In this document: positions 1-7,650 of the stretch, in pieces
Layout: each line of letters begins with the position of its first letter
Position numbering within the stretch: position 1 is the stretch's first letter
DNA from: an uncultured Gammaproteobacteria bacterium
Lineage (GTDB): Bacteria > Pseudomonadota > Gammaproteobacteria > Pseudomonadales > Azotimanducaceae_A
Direction of reading: 5' to 3'
Assembly (NCBI GenBank): GCA_913041025.1
Contig: CAJWGQ010000071.1
Span: 1 to 13,080 of the forward strand
DNA: 13,080 bases
Program-made: the position numbers and the translations under genes
Notes under the pieces: generated by a model
What the model was told of the DNA's origin: nothing
What the model saw: only the letters and a program-made list of their open reading frames with translations
The model's database searches: none

Positions 1-603
1 TCCTTTGCCTACAATAATGATGGGACGGCATCGTGGTTGTCGCAGCAGGGCTCCGGTCCTTTTGATGGGCCTGAAACGCTGGCGTTAGCAGAGCGCTGTC
101 TCCTGGGATTTAGTGCAGGTCCTCCGAGCCTTCCGGGCCTCTATAATAATTTCAAACGGATCATTCAGACCGATGATCATGTCATGATCCTGCTGGAGAT
201 GGTGCATGATGCTCGAGTCATTAAACTCAACACGGAGCACTCTTCTTCAGTTAATCGCCAATGGCTCGGTGATTCTGTTGGACGTTGGGAAGGCGATACG
301 CTTGTTGTAGAGACGATTAATTTTAAGACCAGTACCGGGCTTTATGGAGGAGACGAAAATCTCCACCTGATGGAGTGGTTTAGCTTATTGGAGGATGGCA
401 ACCTGCTGTATCGATTTACCGTCGATGATCCTACAATTTGGACCGAGTCTTGGAGTGGTGAATACGTTTGGAAGAAAAGTGCTGGAAAAGTGTATGAGTA
501 CGCTTGCCACGAAGGTAATTACGCGATGGGCAATATTCTAAGGGGCGCTAGAATTTTAGAAGATGAGTACACCGGCCCCATTGCTGCCCAAGCAGAGGAG
601 TAG
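1..603 (+). CDS. Conserved protein of unknown function, 3' portion only
   Basis: The reading frame is open from the first base of the window, so the N-terminus and the true start lie upstream; about 200 codons are visible, ending in TAG. I recognise the pattern of a widespread uncharacterised bacterial family: a segment AERCLLGF, then GPP..PG.YNN, then a stretch ending EMVHDAR, then the strongly conserved WLGDSVGRWEGDTLVVET followed by INF. Members are common in environmental gammaproteobacteria and Acidobacteria and are often secreted, but no biochemical role is established to my knowledge and no catalytic residues can be assigned. Whether this copy has a signal peptide cannot be seen because the 5' end is missing. 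The gene runs towards the minus-strand enolase-superfamily gene and ends 8 bases from that gene's stop codon, so the two are convergent. It is probably not functionally linked to the cluster that starts at 1948. Coding status is certain; the function is unknown. Confidence 0.85.
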   Translation, partial: SFAYNNDGTASWLSQQGSGPFDGPETLALAERCLLGFSAGPPSLPGLYNNFKRIIQTDDHVMILLEMVHDARVIKLNTEHSSSVNRQWLGDSVGRWEGDTLVVETINFKTSTGLYGGDENLHLMEWFSLLEDGNLLYRFTVDDPTIWTESWSGEYVWKKSAGKVYEYACHEGNYAMGNILRGARILEDEYTGPIAAQAEE

Positions 604-611
604 GGAGTATT

Positions 612-1799
612 TCATTTTTTGACTGGATGCTCGGCGATGACTTCTTCATTGGGCTCTGTGCCCCAGCCCGGTCTATCTGGAATTACTAACTCCCCATTTT
701 CGACTTCCGGTGGGTGGGTTACTAGGTCGTCTTTCCATGCCACATCGTCTATGTCGATTTCCATGATCCTAAAATTAGGTATAGCGGCGCAGAAGTGAGC
801 GCTCATCATTGTGCACAAATGACCGTAGAAGTTGTGGGGTGCTACGTTTACTTCATAGGCGTCCGCCATTGCTGCGATCTTGTATGATTGCCAGGCTCCA
901 TTCCATGGGATATCGATGATGGCGACGTCCATCGACTGGGCCTCGAAATACCTACGAAATTCTCGATGGCCATATAGCGACTCGCAGGATGCTATTGTTT
1001 CGTTACTTTGTTGTCGTATGTATGAAAGAGCTTCTGGATTAAAGACGTCGAGCTCGTACCAGAACAAATCAAAGTCTTTCAGCGCTCTGATTACCCGGAG
1101 ATAGCCCTCAGTTTTAAAGTTGAAGTTCATATCGAGCAGAATGTCGACCTCCTCTCCTGCGCCTTGGCGAAGGGCTGACATCTGCTTTTCCAGGTCCTCA
1201 AGTAGAGTTCGATCCGCATTCAGCTCAGGCGCACCGGGTACGTTTGCTCGGTTTGCGAATCCTGGGCTATGCACGTAGCTGTTCTCACCGAATCGATACA
1301 TGTTGCATTTGAGTGCTTTGAACCCGGCATCTTTAACTTCACGGCCGAGACTGATGAGGTCTTCTACCGACTTTAAAACGGGTTTGCCTAAAAACTTGGA
1401 AGTGAATTCGTTCATGCGGTAGGTCCCGCAGTGGGACCAGTACAAAGGCAGTCGATCTCTTAATTTGCCTCCAAAGAGTTCGTAACAGGGCACTCCAAGG
1501 GCTTTGCCTTTGATATCGAGCAACGCATTTTCGATTGCCGCCAGTGCCTGAGCGTTGATACCGCCTGGTGCTTGTCTTGTCATCGCATATAGGCGTGTGA
1601 ATGTGGTTTCGTGACTTAGCGCGCCCGTACCGATGATGGTTGGCGCTAGTTGCTCTATGACTCGAGAAACCCCCTTGCTCCCATAGGACTCGTTGTACTC
1701 GCTGTAACCTGTGACGCCTTCACTTGTGGAAATTTTCAAGAACGAAAAGTTTCGCCAACCGGCGTCGCAGTGAAGCGACTCTATATTTGTAATGAGCAA
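612..1799 (-). CDS. Mandelate racemase/muconate lactonizing enzyme family protein (enolase superfamily, probable acid-sugar dehydratase or racemase)
   Basis: Enolase-superfamily enzyme that would abstract the alpha-proton of a carboxylate bound to Mg2+. Counting from the TTG at 1799 (395 aa, usual family length), the N-terminal capping domain starts with the family-like MLITNIE and the barrel follows. Expected metal ligands are visible: Asp223 (LLDMNFN), Glu249 (WYELD) and Glu273 (SCESL). Lys164 in LKCN sits at the end of the second barrel strand. His322 (VAPHN) with Asp296 (IIDIPWNG) forms the His-Asp dyad of the mandelate racemase subgroup, and Glu347 (IMEID) is the late conserved Glu. This pattern resembles galactonate-dehydratase-type enzymes, but the substrate cannot be assigned. 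Start choice: the frame also allows a TTG at 1820 directly after a stop codon, which has no Shine-Dalgarno; the TTG at 1799 has GGGA nine bases upstream and gives the normal family N-terminus. It is transcribed divergently from the cluster at 1948. Confidence 0.88.
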   Translation of the reverse strand: MLITNIESLHCDAGWRNFSFLKISTSEGVTGYSEYNESYGSKGVSRVIEQLAPTIIGTGALSHETTFTRLYAMTRQAPGGINAQALAAIENALLDIKGKALGVPCYELFGGKLRDRLPLYWSHCGTYRMNEFTSKFLGKPVLKSVEDLISLGREVKDAGFKALKCNMYRFGENSYVHSPGFANRANVPGAPELNADRTLLEDLEKQMSALRQGAGEEVDILLDMNFNFKTEGYLRVIRALKDFDLFWYELDVFNPEALSYIRQQSNETIASCESLYGHREFRRYFEAQSMDVAIIDIPWNGAWQSYKIAAMADAYEVNVAPHNFYGHLCTMMSAHFCAAIPNFRIMEIDIDDVAWKDDLVTHPPEVENGELVIPDRPGWGTEPNEEVIAEHPVKK

Positions 1800-1836
1800 G
1801 GCCTTAGTTCCCAGTTTCAATTATCAGAGATGATTT

Positions 1837-1864
1837 AACATAAATATCCGAAGCTGTCAGCCAA
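1837..1864 (-). promoter_or_regulatory. Candidate sigma70-type promoter for the enolase-superfamily gene
   Basis: Read on the minus strand, TTGGCT (1864-1859) and TATGTT (1842-1837) are separated by 16 bases. Each hexamer matches the sigma70 consensus at four of six positions. Transcription would begin near 1830, leaving a leader of about 30 bases before the TTG at 1799, which agrees with that start better than with the one at 1820. This rests on a consensus match by eye only. Confidence 0.3.
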
Positions 1865-1889
1865 AGCAGGATTAAAGATAAAAAGTCGT

Positions 1890-1918
1890 TTGAACATACA
1901 GGTAATTGATGGTTATCT
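1890..1918 (+). promoter_or_regulatory. Weak candidate promoter for the nine-gene plus-strand cluster
   Basis: TTGAAC (1890-1895) is followed after 17 bases by TTATCT (1913-1918). The -35 element is a fair match and the -10 element is poor, so an activator or another sigma factor may be required. The location is right: the divergent spacer 1800-1947 is the only sizeable non-coding stretch ahead of the cluster, so the promoter almost certainly lies somewhere in it. Apart from these two weak promoter candidates I see no strong operator palindrome or riboswitch-like structure there. Confidence 0.2.
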
Positions 1919-1947
1919 ATTGTTGAGGAATACAAAGGGGAGGTCAG

Positions 1948-3414
1948 ATGAATCCTCGTACACCAGTGGTCGTGGGTGTTGGACAAGTTTTAAATCGTTC
2001 CAAAGATTTAGATGATGCAATAGAACCTATCCAGATGATGCTGAAGGCGGTGTACCGAGCCGAAGAAGATTCTGGATCGAAATTGTTGAGTCAGGTCGGA
2101 TCTGTCCGTGTTATTCGAGGAGTCTGGGACTACGGTAACCCTGCGGGCTTTATTGCTGAAAAAATTGGTAGTCCAAATTCAGAAACCATGGGTACTTTAT
2201 TCGGAGGTAATCAGGTCCAGGCGGTACTGAATCGATCGTGTCTGGACATCCTATCGGGAGATCATGATTTGATTGTCTTGACCGGGGCTGAGAACGGCAA
2301 CAGCAGCAATCGAGCAAGGAAGCAGGGTGTACAAATGCACTCGACGAGCATTCCGGGATCGCCCGATGAAATAGTTGGGTCACAAAAACCAGAGCATCAT
2401 GAATTTGAGGTGGCGAAAGGGATTAAGCAAGCGATACAGGTTTATCCCATGTATGAAAATGCGATCCGCTATGCTCGCGGTGAGACGATGGATGAGCATT
2501 TGATAAGGGTCTCTGAACTTTGGTCTAGGTTCAATGAGGTGGGCCTAGAAAATCCGAATGCGTGGATACAGACGCGGCATTCTGCTGAGGAGATACGAAC
2601 GCCTAGTTCCTTGAATCGAGCAATAAGCTTTCCCTACACCAAAATGATGAACGCGAACATGGTTGTGGATATGGGAGCGGCTTTGCTTCTCTGTTCGGCC
2701 GAAAAAGCCAAACAACTAGGCATTGATGAAGAAAAGTGGGTTTATCCCTATGCTGGGGTCCAGGGTTATGATCATTTCTCTGCCTCTGTAAGAGATAATT
2801 TCGTCGAGTCGCCGGGCGTGCGGATTACTGGACGTAGAGTGATGGATTTGGCTCAAACGACTGCAGAAGAATTAGAGTACGTTGACCTTTATAGCTGTTT
2901 TCCTTCGGCGGTTCAGGTTGCTGCGAAGGAGCTGGGCCTTCCGGAAGATCGCCCATTAACGGTGACGGGTGGTTTGACATTTGGAGGCGGTCCTCTTAAT
3001 AACTACGTTATGCATTCAGTTGCACGGACGGTCGAATTGCTGAGAGCTAGTCCAGGAAAGAAGGGGTTAGTCACCGCTAACGGAGGGAACCTTTATAAGC
3101 ACGTGCACTGTATCTATGGCTCTGAGCCTCCTTCGCAGGATTTCCAGTTTGAAAATGTACAACAAGAGATCGACGCGCTCCCCTCCCGGAATTGTTTGCC
3201 TCACTATGAGGGCAAGGTTGAGATCGAATCTTACTCGGTCATGTACGGTGGTGAGGGTCCAACGGTTGCCCACTGCGCGTGTCTGACAGAAGAAGGAGAT
3301 CGGGTTTGGGCTAACAACGAAGATATTGATGTGATGTTGGCGATGACTCAGGAAGAATTTTGCGGTCGGTCGGCAAATATTTCGTCTGACGGTTCCGTTG
3401 ATTCGTTTTCTTAG
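1948..3414 (+). CDS. Thiolase-like protein type 1 (acetyl-CoA acetyltransferase family) with C-terminal extra domain
   Basis: A 488-residue member of the thiolase superfamily, SCP2-thiolase/TLP1 branch, which is longer than a classical thiolase of about 390 residues. The N-terminal thiolase half starts with PVVVGVGQ. At the nucleophile loop the usual Cys is replaced by GGN (86-88), followed by QAVLNRSC and LTGAEN (112-116). The C-terminal half has YSCF (315-318) where thiolases have HDCF-like loops, GGGPLNNYVMHS (346-357) where they have the catalytic GHP, and NGGN (378-381) in place of CxG. Residues about 420-475 (EIESYSVMYGG to MTQEEFCGR) are the extra C-terminal domain typical of TLP1 proteins. 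It is expected to bind acyl-CoA, but classical thiolysis is doubtful. ATG start with strong Shine-Dalgarno GGGGAGG at 1937-1943. It is the first gene of the cluster; 57 bases separate it from the next gene. Confidence 0.88.
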   Translation: MNPRTPVVVGVGQVLNRSKDLDDAIEPIQMMLKAVYRAEEDSGSKLLSQVGSVRVIRGVWDYGNPAGFIAEKIGSPNSETMGTLFGGNQVQAVLNRSCLDILSGDHDLIVLTGAENGNSSNRARKQGVQMHSTSIPGSPDEIVGSQKPEHHEFEVAKGIKQAIQVYPMYENAIRYARGETMDEHLIRVSELWSRFNEVGLENPNAWIQTRHSAEEIRTPSSLNRAISFPYTKMMNANMVVDMGAALLLCSAEKAKQLGIDEEKWVYPYAGVQGYDHFSASVRDNFVESPGVRITGRRVMDLAQTTAEELEYVDLYSCFPSAVQVAAKELGLPEDRPLTVTGGLTFGGGPLNNYVMHSVARTVELLRASPGKKGLVTANGGNLYKHVHCIYGSEPPSQDFQFENVQQEIDALPSRNCLPHYEGKVEIESYSVMYGGEGPTVAHCACLTEEGDRVWANNEDIDVMLAMTQEEFCGRSANISSDGSVDSFS

Positions 3415-3471
3415 AGTTTTTTGATGGTCAATAACTAGAAATAGCGGACAACTAGGAACAGAGGAAGATCA

Positions 3472-4683
3472 ATGGCGATAGAGATAAGGCCTGCGGCTAG
3501 CGATGAGATGGATCAGTTCGGTTTGATGGGCGCCTACTCCTATGGCGGATCATTTGGTGACGGAGCAGACAATATTACTTCATCTTCGAATAGACCAGAG
3601 TGGACCTTGTGTGCCTTTGATGGATCGACAATGGCTACGGCATTCAGTGCCTTCCCGTTTACGATGAGAGCCAATGGAAAGGCCATGTCATACGCTGGGA
3701 TTTCTGGAGTTGGAACGAGGCCCGAATACAGGCGTCAAGGTCTGTTGAGACGGATAATGACTCAAGCTTTTTCTGACATGCGTGATCGACAGCAGTCAGT
3801 CGCCGGTCTATGGGCCTCTCAAGCGGCAATTTACCAGCGTTATGGGTTTTCCATTAATAATTTCAAACGAAAGTATGAGATTGATTCGGTGAATGTACGG
3901 TTCAACGATAATGACACCGAATCCTTAAGCGTTATCCGCCATTTGCCTGGAGAGGTGATGGATTTGGTGAAGAGCTTATACCGTGAGTTTGTCCAAGATC
4001 GCATGAGTTACCTGCACCGTTCGACGGCGCTTTGGATGAATAATGTGTTCGAAGAAGGCGAAGACGGGCCTGTTTACGTCGCTGTCGCCTACGATTCAGG
4101 TGAACCTAAGGCACACGTTGCCTATACGCTAAGGGCTGGCAAAGTGAACGACAGGGCGCGTCCTCAAGAACTAAAGATATTGGATTTCACATGGTTGACG
4201 AAGCAGGCGTATCGTTCAATTTGGCAATATCTGGGTCTTCACGATCTCGTCGGACGTATTACTTGGGAAACGGCTCCAATCGACGATCCGGCCTACGAAA
4301 TGTTTCAGGAACCTCGCCTTCTGCATACTGAAGATCAAGAGGGCGCTTGGTTTAGAGTAATTGATGTCCCAGCGGCCCTAGAAAATCGGGGGTATTTTGA
4401 AGAGGGGGAGGTTGTTATAGAGGTCTTTGGTGATGACATTGCTGATTGGAATAATGGCAAATGGAAATTAGAGGTCGCTAATGGAGAAGCGGTTGCTCAA
4501 TCGACCAAGGAGAGTCCAGACTTAAAGCTAGGAATCAAGGCGCTGGGTTCGTTGTTTACTGGGATGCGAAGGGCGAGAGAGTTAGCGGCCTGGGGTTTGA
4601 TTGAAGGAGACGCTCGTACGATTTCAACCTCTGATAACCTCTTTGTGACTCGTCACGCGCCTCATTGTCCGGATCATTATTGA
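3472..4683 (+). CDS. Eis-like GNAT N-acetyltransferase with C-terminal SCP2-like domain
   Basis: A 403-residue protein with the Eis family architecture and length: an N-terminal GNAT domain (about 1-150), a second GNAT-fold region (about 150-300) and a C-terminal sterol-carrier-protein-2-like domain (about 310-403). The acetyl-CoA pyrophosphate loop is seen at 80-92 as VGTRPEYRRQGLL. Tyr121 in AAIYQRYGF corresponds to the general-acid Tyr of Mycobacterium Eis, and the chain ends in an aromatic residue (CPDHY), matching Eis, where the terminal carboxylate acts as the base. Such enzymes acetylate amines, including aminoglycosides and lysines; the natural substrate here is unknown. It is probably cytoplasmic, with no signal peptide. 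Start: ATG at 3472 with GAGGAAG at 3461-3467. The binding-protein gene begins 4 bases after its stop, so it is very likely co-transcribed with the transporter. A role in modifying the imported compound is inference. Confidence 0.87.
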   Translation: MAIEIRPAASDEMDQFGLMGAYSYGGSFGDGADNITSSSNRPEWTLCAFDGSTMATAFSAFPFTMRANGKAMSYAGISGVGTRPEYRRQGLLRRIMTQAFSDMRDRQQSVAGLWASQAAIYQRYGFSINNFKRKYEIDSVNVRFNDNDTESLSVIRHLPGEVMDLVKSLYREFVQDRMSYLHRSTALWMNNVFEEGEDGPVYVAVAYDSGEPKAHVAYTLRAGKVNDRARPQELKILDFTWLTKQAYRSIWQYLGLHDLVGRITWETAPIDDPAYEMFQEPRLLHTEDQEGAWFRVIDVPAALENRGYFEEGEVVIEVFGDDIADWNNGKWKLEVANGEAVAQSTKESPDLKLGIKALGSLFTGMRRARELAAWGLIEGDARTISTSDNLFVTRHAPHCPDHY

Positions 4684-4687
4684 GAGT

Positions 4688-6580
4688 GTGATTAAGTGGT
4701 TTCATTCTTTAGCTAAATTTGTTTTATCGATTATGAAGTGGTTTTTACTGGTATTAGGATTGTTCATTGCCCAGGTCGGAATTTCGCAACCTGATTATCG
4801 GCACGGCTATGCGTTTTTAGCGAAACAAAAATATGACGAAGGCTTCGAGCACTTTGACTATGTAAATCCGAAAGCTTCAAAGGGGGGAACCTTTCGAATT
4901 CCAGATATGGGGGCCTGGGATAGCTTCAATCCTATCCCGCTGAGAGGGCGCGTGGTGAGCGGAGTGAGTATTTGGTCACCTGTTGATAACTTCATTTATG
5001 ACTCTCTTTTGGCGGGCTCGCTGGATGAACCTGCCTCTTTTTATCCCAAATTGGCTAAAGGCGTTCGGGTTGCCGAAGATGGCACTTACATAGACTTTAT
5101 GATTCGAGGGAATGCCCGTTGGCACGATGGGAAAGCCATTACTGTTGAAGACGTGTTATTTACCTTTGATGTTTACATGACGAAAGCCAACCCCTCTATT
5201 CGCACGCCTTTGGAGATCATCGATCGTTTGGAAGTTCTTGATGAGGATGAAATACGTTTTTGGATTAGCAAAGAATCGGTGGGTGATCCTATTATTCCAA
5301 TAAGAATTGGCGTAATGGCGATCTTGCCGAAACACTACTGGATAGACAAAGACATTACTCTGACAACGATGATTCCGCCTTTGGGATCGGGTCCTTATAA
5401 GGTTGGCGATTTTGATCCTGGTCGATGGGTTGAATATGAGCGGGTTCCAGATTACTGGGGTTCCGAGTTACCGGTGAATCGGGGTATGAACAATTTCGAT
5501 ATTGTGAAGTTTGACTATTTTCGAGACGACCAGGTGAGAACGGAATCTGTGAAGGGACATGTCGTAGATATTCTTGAAGAAAACCTTCCAAGACGGTGGG
5601 CCACGACTTATGACTTTCCTGCGATAAAACAAGGACTGTTCAAGGCCGAGACCTCTCAGCTACTCAATCCGGCTGGGTTGTGGTGGCCGATGTTTTTCAA
5701 TCTAGATCAGCCTCGTTTTCAGGACATACGGGTCAGAGAAGCTCTGTGGCTGTGTGCGGATTTTGTCTGGTACAACAGACGAGATTACGATTTTTGGGGC
5801 ACAGCAACCAGCTTCTTTCATGGTTCCGAATTGGCACAGAGAGGTTTGCCGAGTGAGCAAGAACTGAAACTGCTTGATCCAATTCGAGAGCTCGTGCCGC
5901 CCAGAGTATTTACAGAAGAATACAAACCTCAACCATACGGAGGTACAGGTTGGCACCGGGACAAACTGGTTAAAGCGGCTGGGCTGTTAAAAGAAGCGGG
6001 TTGGCAGGTTGAGGACGGTGAGCTGATTCATGAAAAAACTCGGGAAAAGTTCAACGTGCGTTTGCTAGCGGTTTCACCAGCACTTGGGGGTGGATTTATT
6101 CCTTTTACGCGAGTTATTAAACGTCTGGGAATCACTTCTTCCATAAAATCGCCGGAAATTTCAAACTGGTTATATCGTATGCGCTCCGGTGACTTTGATA
6201 TAGGCGCGATCTGGTTTCTGCCCTCCATGACGCCTACGCGCGACGTGACAAACATGTTTTCGTCGGCAACGGCCGATCAAGAATACAGCTCCAACTACCC
6301 GAACATGCGCGATCCAGCGGTGGATCATTTGATCAACGCAATGTACGCCGCACGAACTTGGGAGGAGTTTGTGGCTGCGACGCGCGCACTGGACAGAGTA
6401 TTACTTTGGAATTTCTATTTTATTCCAGGCATGTCTAAGGTGGATTTCGCGTTTGGCTGGTGGGATAAGTTTGGCATTCCGGAACACGGTAAATTGAATC
6501 ATCCCTGGGCTTCAAAACGAATCTGGTGGTGGGATGAAAAAAAAGCCGCCGCGATAGATGAATTTCACGGTATTAGATAA
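4688..6580 (+). CDS. yejA: YejA-like extracellular solute-binding protein of an oligopeptide ABC transporter (SBP_bac_5 family)
   Basis: Periplasmic binding protein of the peptide/nickel type, 630 residues, close to E. coli YejA in length. After the signal sequence come YRHGYAFLAKQKYDEGF and HFDYVNPKASKGGTFR, hallmarks of the YejA branch, then the SBP_bac_5 body with ARWHDGKAITVEDVLFTFD (about 140-160), PLGSGPYKVG and WWPMFFNLD. The Yej system imports microcin C and other peptides in E. coli. The start is uncertain: GTG at 4688 gives a 15-residue leader before Met16, whereas ATG at 4733 gives a textbook signal peptide (MKWFLLVLGLFIAQVGIS, likely cleaved just after). Neither has a clear Shine-Dalgarno. 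There is no lipobox Cys, so it should be a soluble periplasmic protein. Its stop overlaps the next ATG (TAATG), so it is translationally coupled to the first permease. Confidence 0.92.
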   Translation: MIKWFHSLAKFVLSIMKWFLLVLGLFIAQVGISQPDYRHGYAFLAKQKYDEGFEHFDYVNPKASKGGTFRIPDMGAWDSFNPIPLRGRVVSGVSIWSPVDNFIYDSLLAGSLDEPASFYPKLAKGVRVAEDGTYIDFMIRGNARWHDGKAITVEDVLFTFDVYMTKANPSIRTPLEIIDRLEVLDEDEIRFWISKESVGDPIIPIRIGVMAILPKHYWIDKDITLTTMIPPLGSGPYKVGDFDPGRWVEYERVPDYWGSELPVNRGMNNFDIVKFDYFRDDQVRTESVKGHVVDILEENLPRRWATTYDFPAIKQGLFKAETSQLLNPAGLWWPMFFNLDQPRFQDIRVREALWLCADFVWYNRRDYDFWGTATSFFHGSELAQRGLPSEQELKLLDPIRELVPPRVFTEEYKPQPYGGTGWHRDKLVKAAGLLKEAGWQVEDGELIHEKTREKFNVRLLAVSPALGGGFIPFTRVIKRLGITSSIKSPEISNWLYRMRSGDFDIGAIWFLPSMTPTRDVTNMFSSATADQEYSSNYPNMRDPAVDHLINAMYAARTWEEFVAATRALDRVLLWNFYFIPGMSKVDFAFGWWDKFGIPEHGKLNHPWASKRIWWWDEKKAAAIDEFHGIR

Positions 6581-7650
6581 TGGGCCGTTACATCATCAAA
6601 CGCTTGTTGTTGATAGTGCCCACCCTGATAGGGATAGTCGCCATTAACTTTCTTCTGGTTCAGTTAGCTCCAGGGGGGCCTGTTGATCAGGCGATTGCTC
6701 AGGTAACGGGGCTGGCAACTTCATCAACAATGGCCGTGTCCTCTGGTGGCGCCTTGGGCCCTCCAGCGGACGCCGGTTACTCAGCGAGTTCCGGATTAGA
6801 TCCAGAAATAATCAAGGAGATCGAAAAACAGTTCGGATTTGATAAGCCTCCATTGGAGCGCTTTCTTTTGATGATGAAGAATTACCTTCAGTTCGACTTT
6901 GGAAATAGCTACTTCCAGGATCGACCGGTTAGTGAGATTGTATTGGAACGACTGCCCGTAACAATATCTTTGGGGCTATGGACAATTCTGATTGTTTATA
7001 TTGTATCGATTCCACTCGGAGTGCGAAAAGCGCTTTCGGATGGACAGAAGTTCGACATTTGGTCCAGCGGTTTGATTTTTTTTGCGAATGCAGTGCCAGC
7101 GTTCTTGTTTGCCATTATTTTGCTGGTTGGCTTTGCGGGAGGATCCTATTTGAATTGGTTTCCGATGAGGGGCTTATCTTCAGAGGGCGCGGACCAACTG
7201 GGTTTTTTCAGTTACGCGCTTGATTATCTATGGCATCTGGTTTTACCTGTGACGGCGTTGACCTTGGGCGGGTTTGCGACGCTGACTATGCTAACTAAAA
7301 ACAGTTTTCTGGAGGAATTGAGTAAACAGTTTGTTTTGACTGCGCGAGCTAAGGGGCTCGCTGAATCAAGAGTTTTATATGGGCATGTTTTCAGAAATGC
7401 CATGTTAATTGTAATAGCGGGATTTCCTGGGGCTTTCATAGCGGTTTTATACACAGGCTCCATGCTAATAGAAGTGATTTTTTCCCTCGAGGGTATGGGT
7501 CTGCTCGGGTACGACGCGATAGTAAAACGGGATTACCCGGTCTTGTTCGCGACGCTCTACGTTTTTACGTTGGTTGGTTTGTTGATGCAGCTCATAGGCG
7601 ATTTGGTATACGTTTTAGTTGATCCAAGAATCGATTTTGAGACACGATAA
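6580..7650 (+). CDS. yejB: YejB-like ABC transporter permease
   Basis: Inner-membrane permease of the oligopeptide (DppB/OppB) type, YejB branch, 356 residues. It opens with MGRYIIKRLLLIVPTLIGIV, the first membrane helix (about 8-29), then QLAPGGPVDQAIAQ. A periplasmic Gly/Ala/Ser-rich stretch of about 45-75 precedes FGFDKPPLERF (86-95) and FDFGNSYFQDRPVSE, both typical of YejB. Further helices lie at about 128-148, 165-187, 218-236, 275-298 and 322-347. The EAA loop that docks on the ATPase is at 255-275 (ARAKGLAESRVLYGHVFRNA), and the end VDPRIDF is characteristic. It overlaps the upstream stop by one base and the downstream start by one base (TAATG at both junctions), so the three transporter genes should be translated in step. 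Its partner permease is the next gene; no ATPase is encoded nearby. Confidence 0.95.
   Translation: MGRYIIKRLLLIVPTLIGIVAINFLLVQLAPGGPVDQAIAQVTGLATSSTMAVSSGGALGPPADAGYSASSGLDPEIIKEIEKQFGFDKPPLERFLLMMKNYLQFDFGNSYFQDRPVSEIVLERLPVTISLGLWTILIVYIVSIPLGVRKALSDGQKFDIWSSGLIFFANAVPAFLFAIILLVGFAGGSYLNWFPMRGLSSEGADQLGFFSYALDYLWHLVLPVTALTLGGFATLTMLTKNSFLEELSKQFVLTARAKGLAESRVLYGHVFRNAMLIVIAGFPGAFIAVLYTGSMLIEVIFSLEGMGLLGYDAIVKRDYPVLFATLYVFTLVGLLMQLIGDLVYVLVDPRIDFETR

Noticed and set aside
581..620. Possible terminator between the convergent genes (short TGCT/AGCA stem followed by a T run at 615-620)
   Set aside because: The stem is only four base pairs, lies inside the coding region and is more than 20 bases from the T run.
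651..669. GGGCT...AGCCC hairpin near the 3' end of the enolase-superfamily gene
   Set aside because: It lies within coding sequence with a nine-base loop and no adjacent T run on either strand; it is probably chance.
1823..1834. Small inverted repeat ATCA-gaga-TGAT as a possible operator upstream of the enolase-superfamily gene
   Set aside because: Only four base pairs per arm, which is expected by chance in a spacer of this size; the flanking bases do not extend the symmetry.
1804..1986. A 60-codon minus-strand open frame spanning the divergent spacer
   Set aside because: It overlaps the starts of both flanking genes, has no Shine-Dalgarno and no recognisable motif, and would occupy the promoter region.
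3415..3471. Possible internal terminator or promoter between the thiolase-like and acetyltransferase genes
   Set aside because: There is a T run just after the stop but no hairpin before it, and no convincing -35/-10 pair, so the 57-base gap is treated as ordinary operon spacing.
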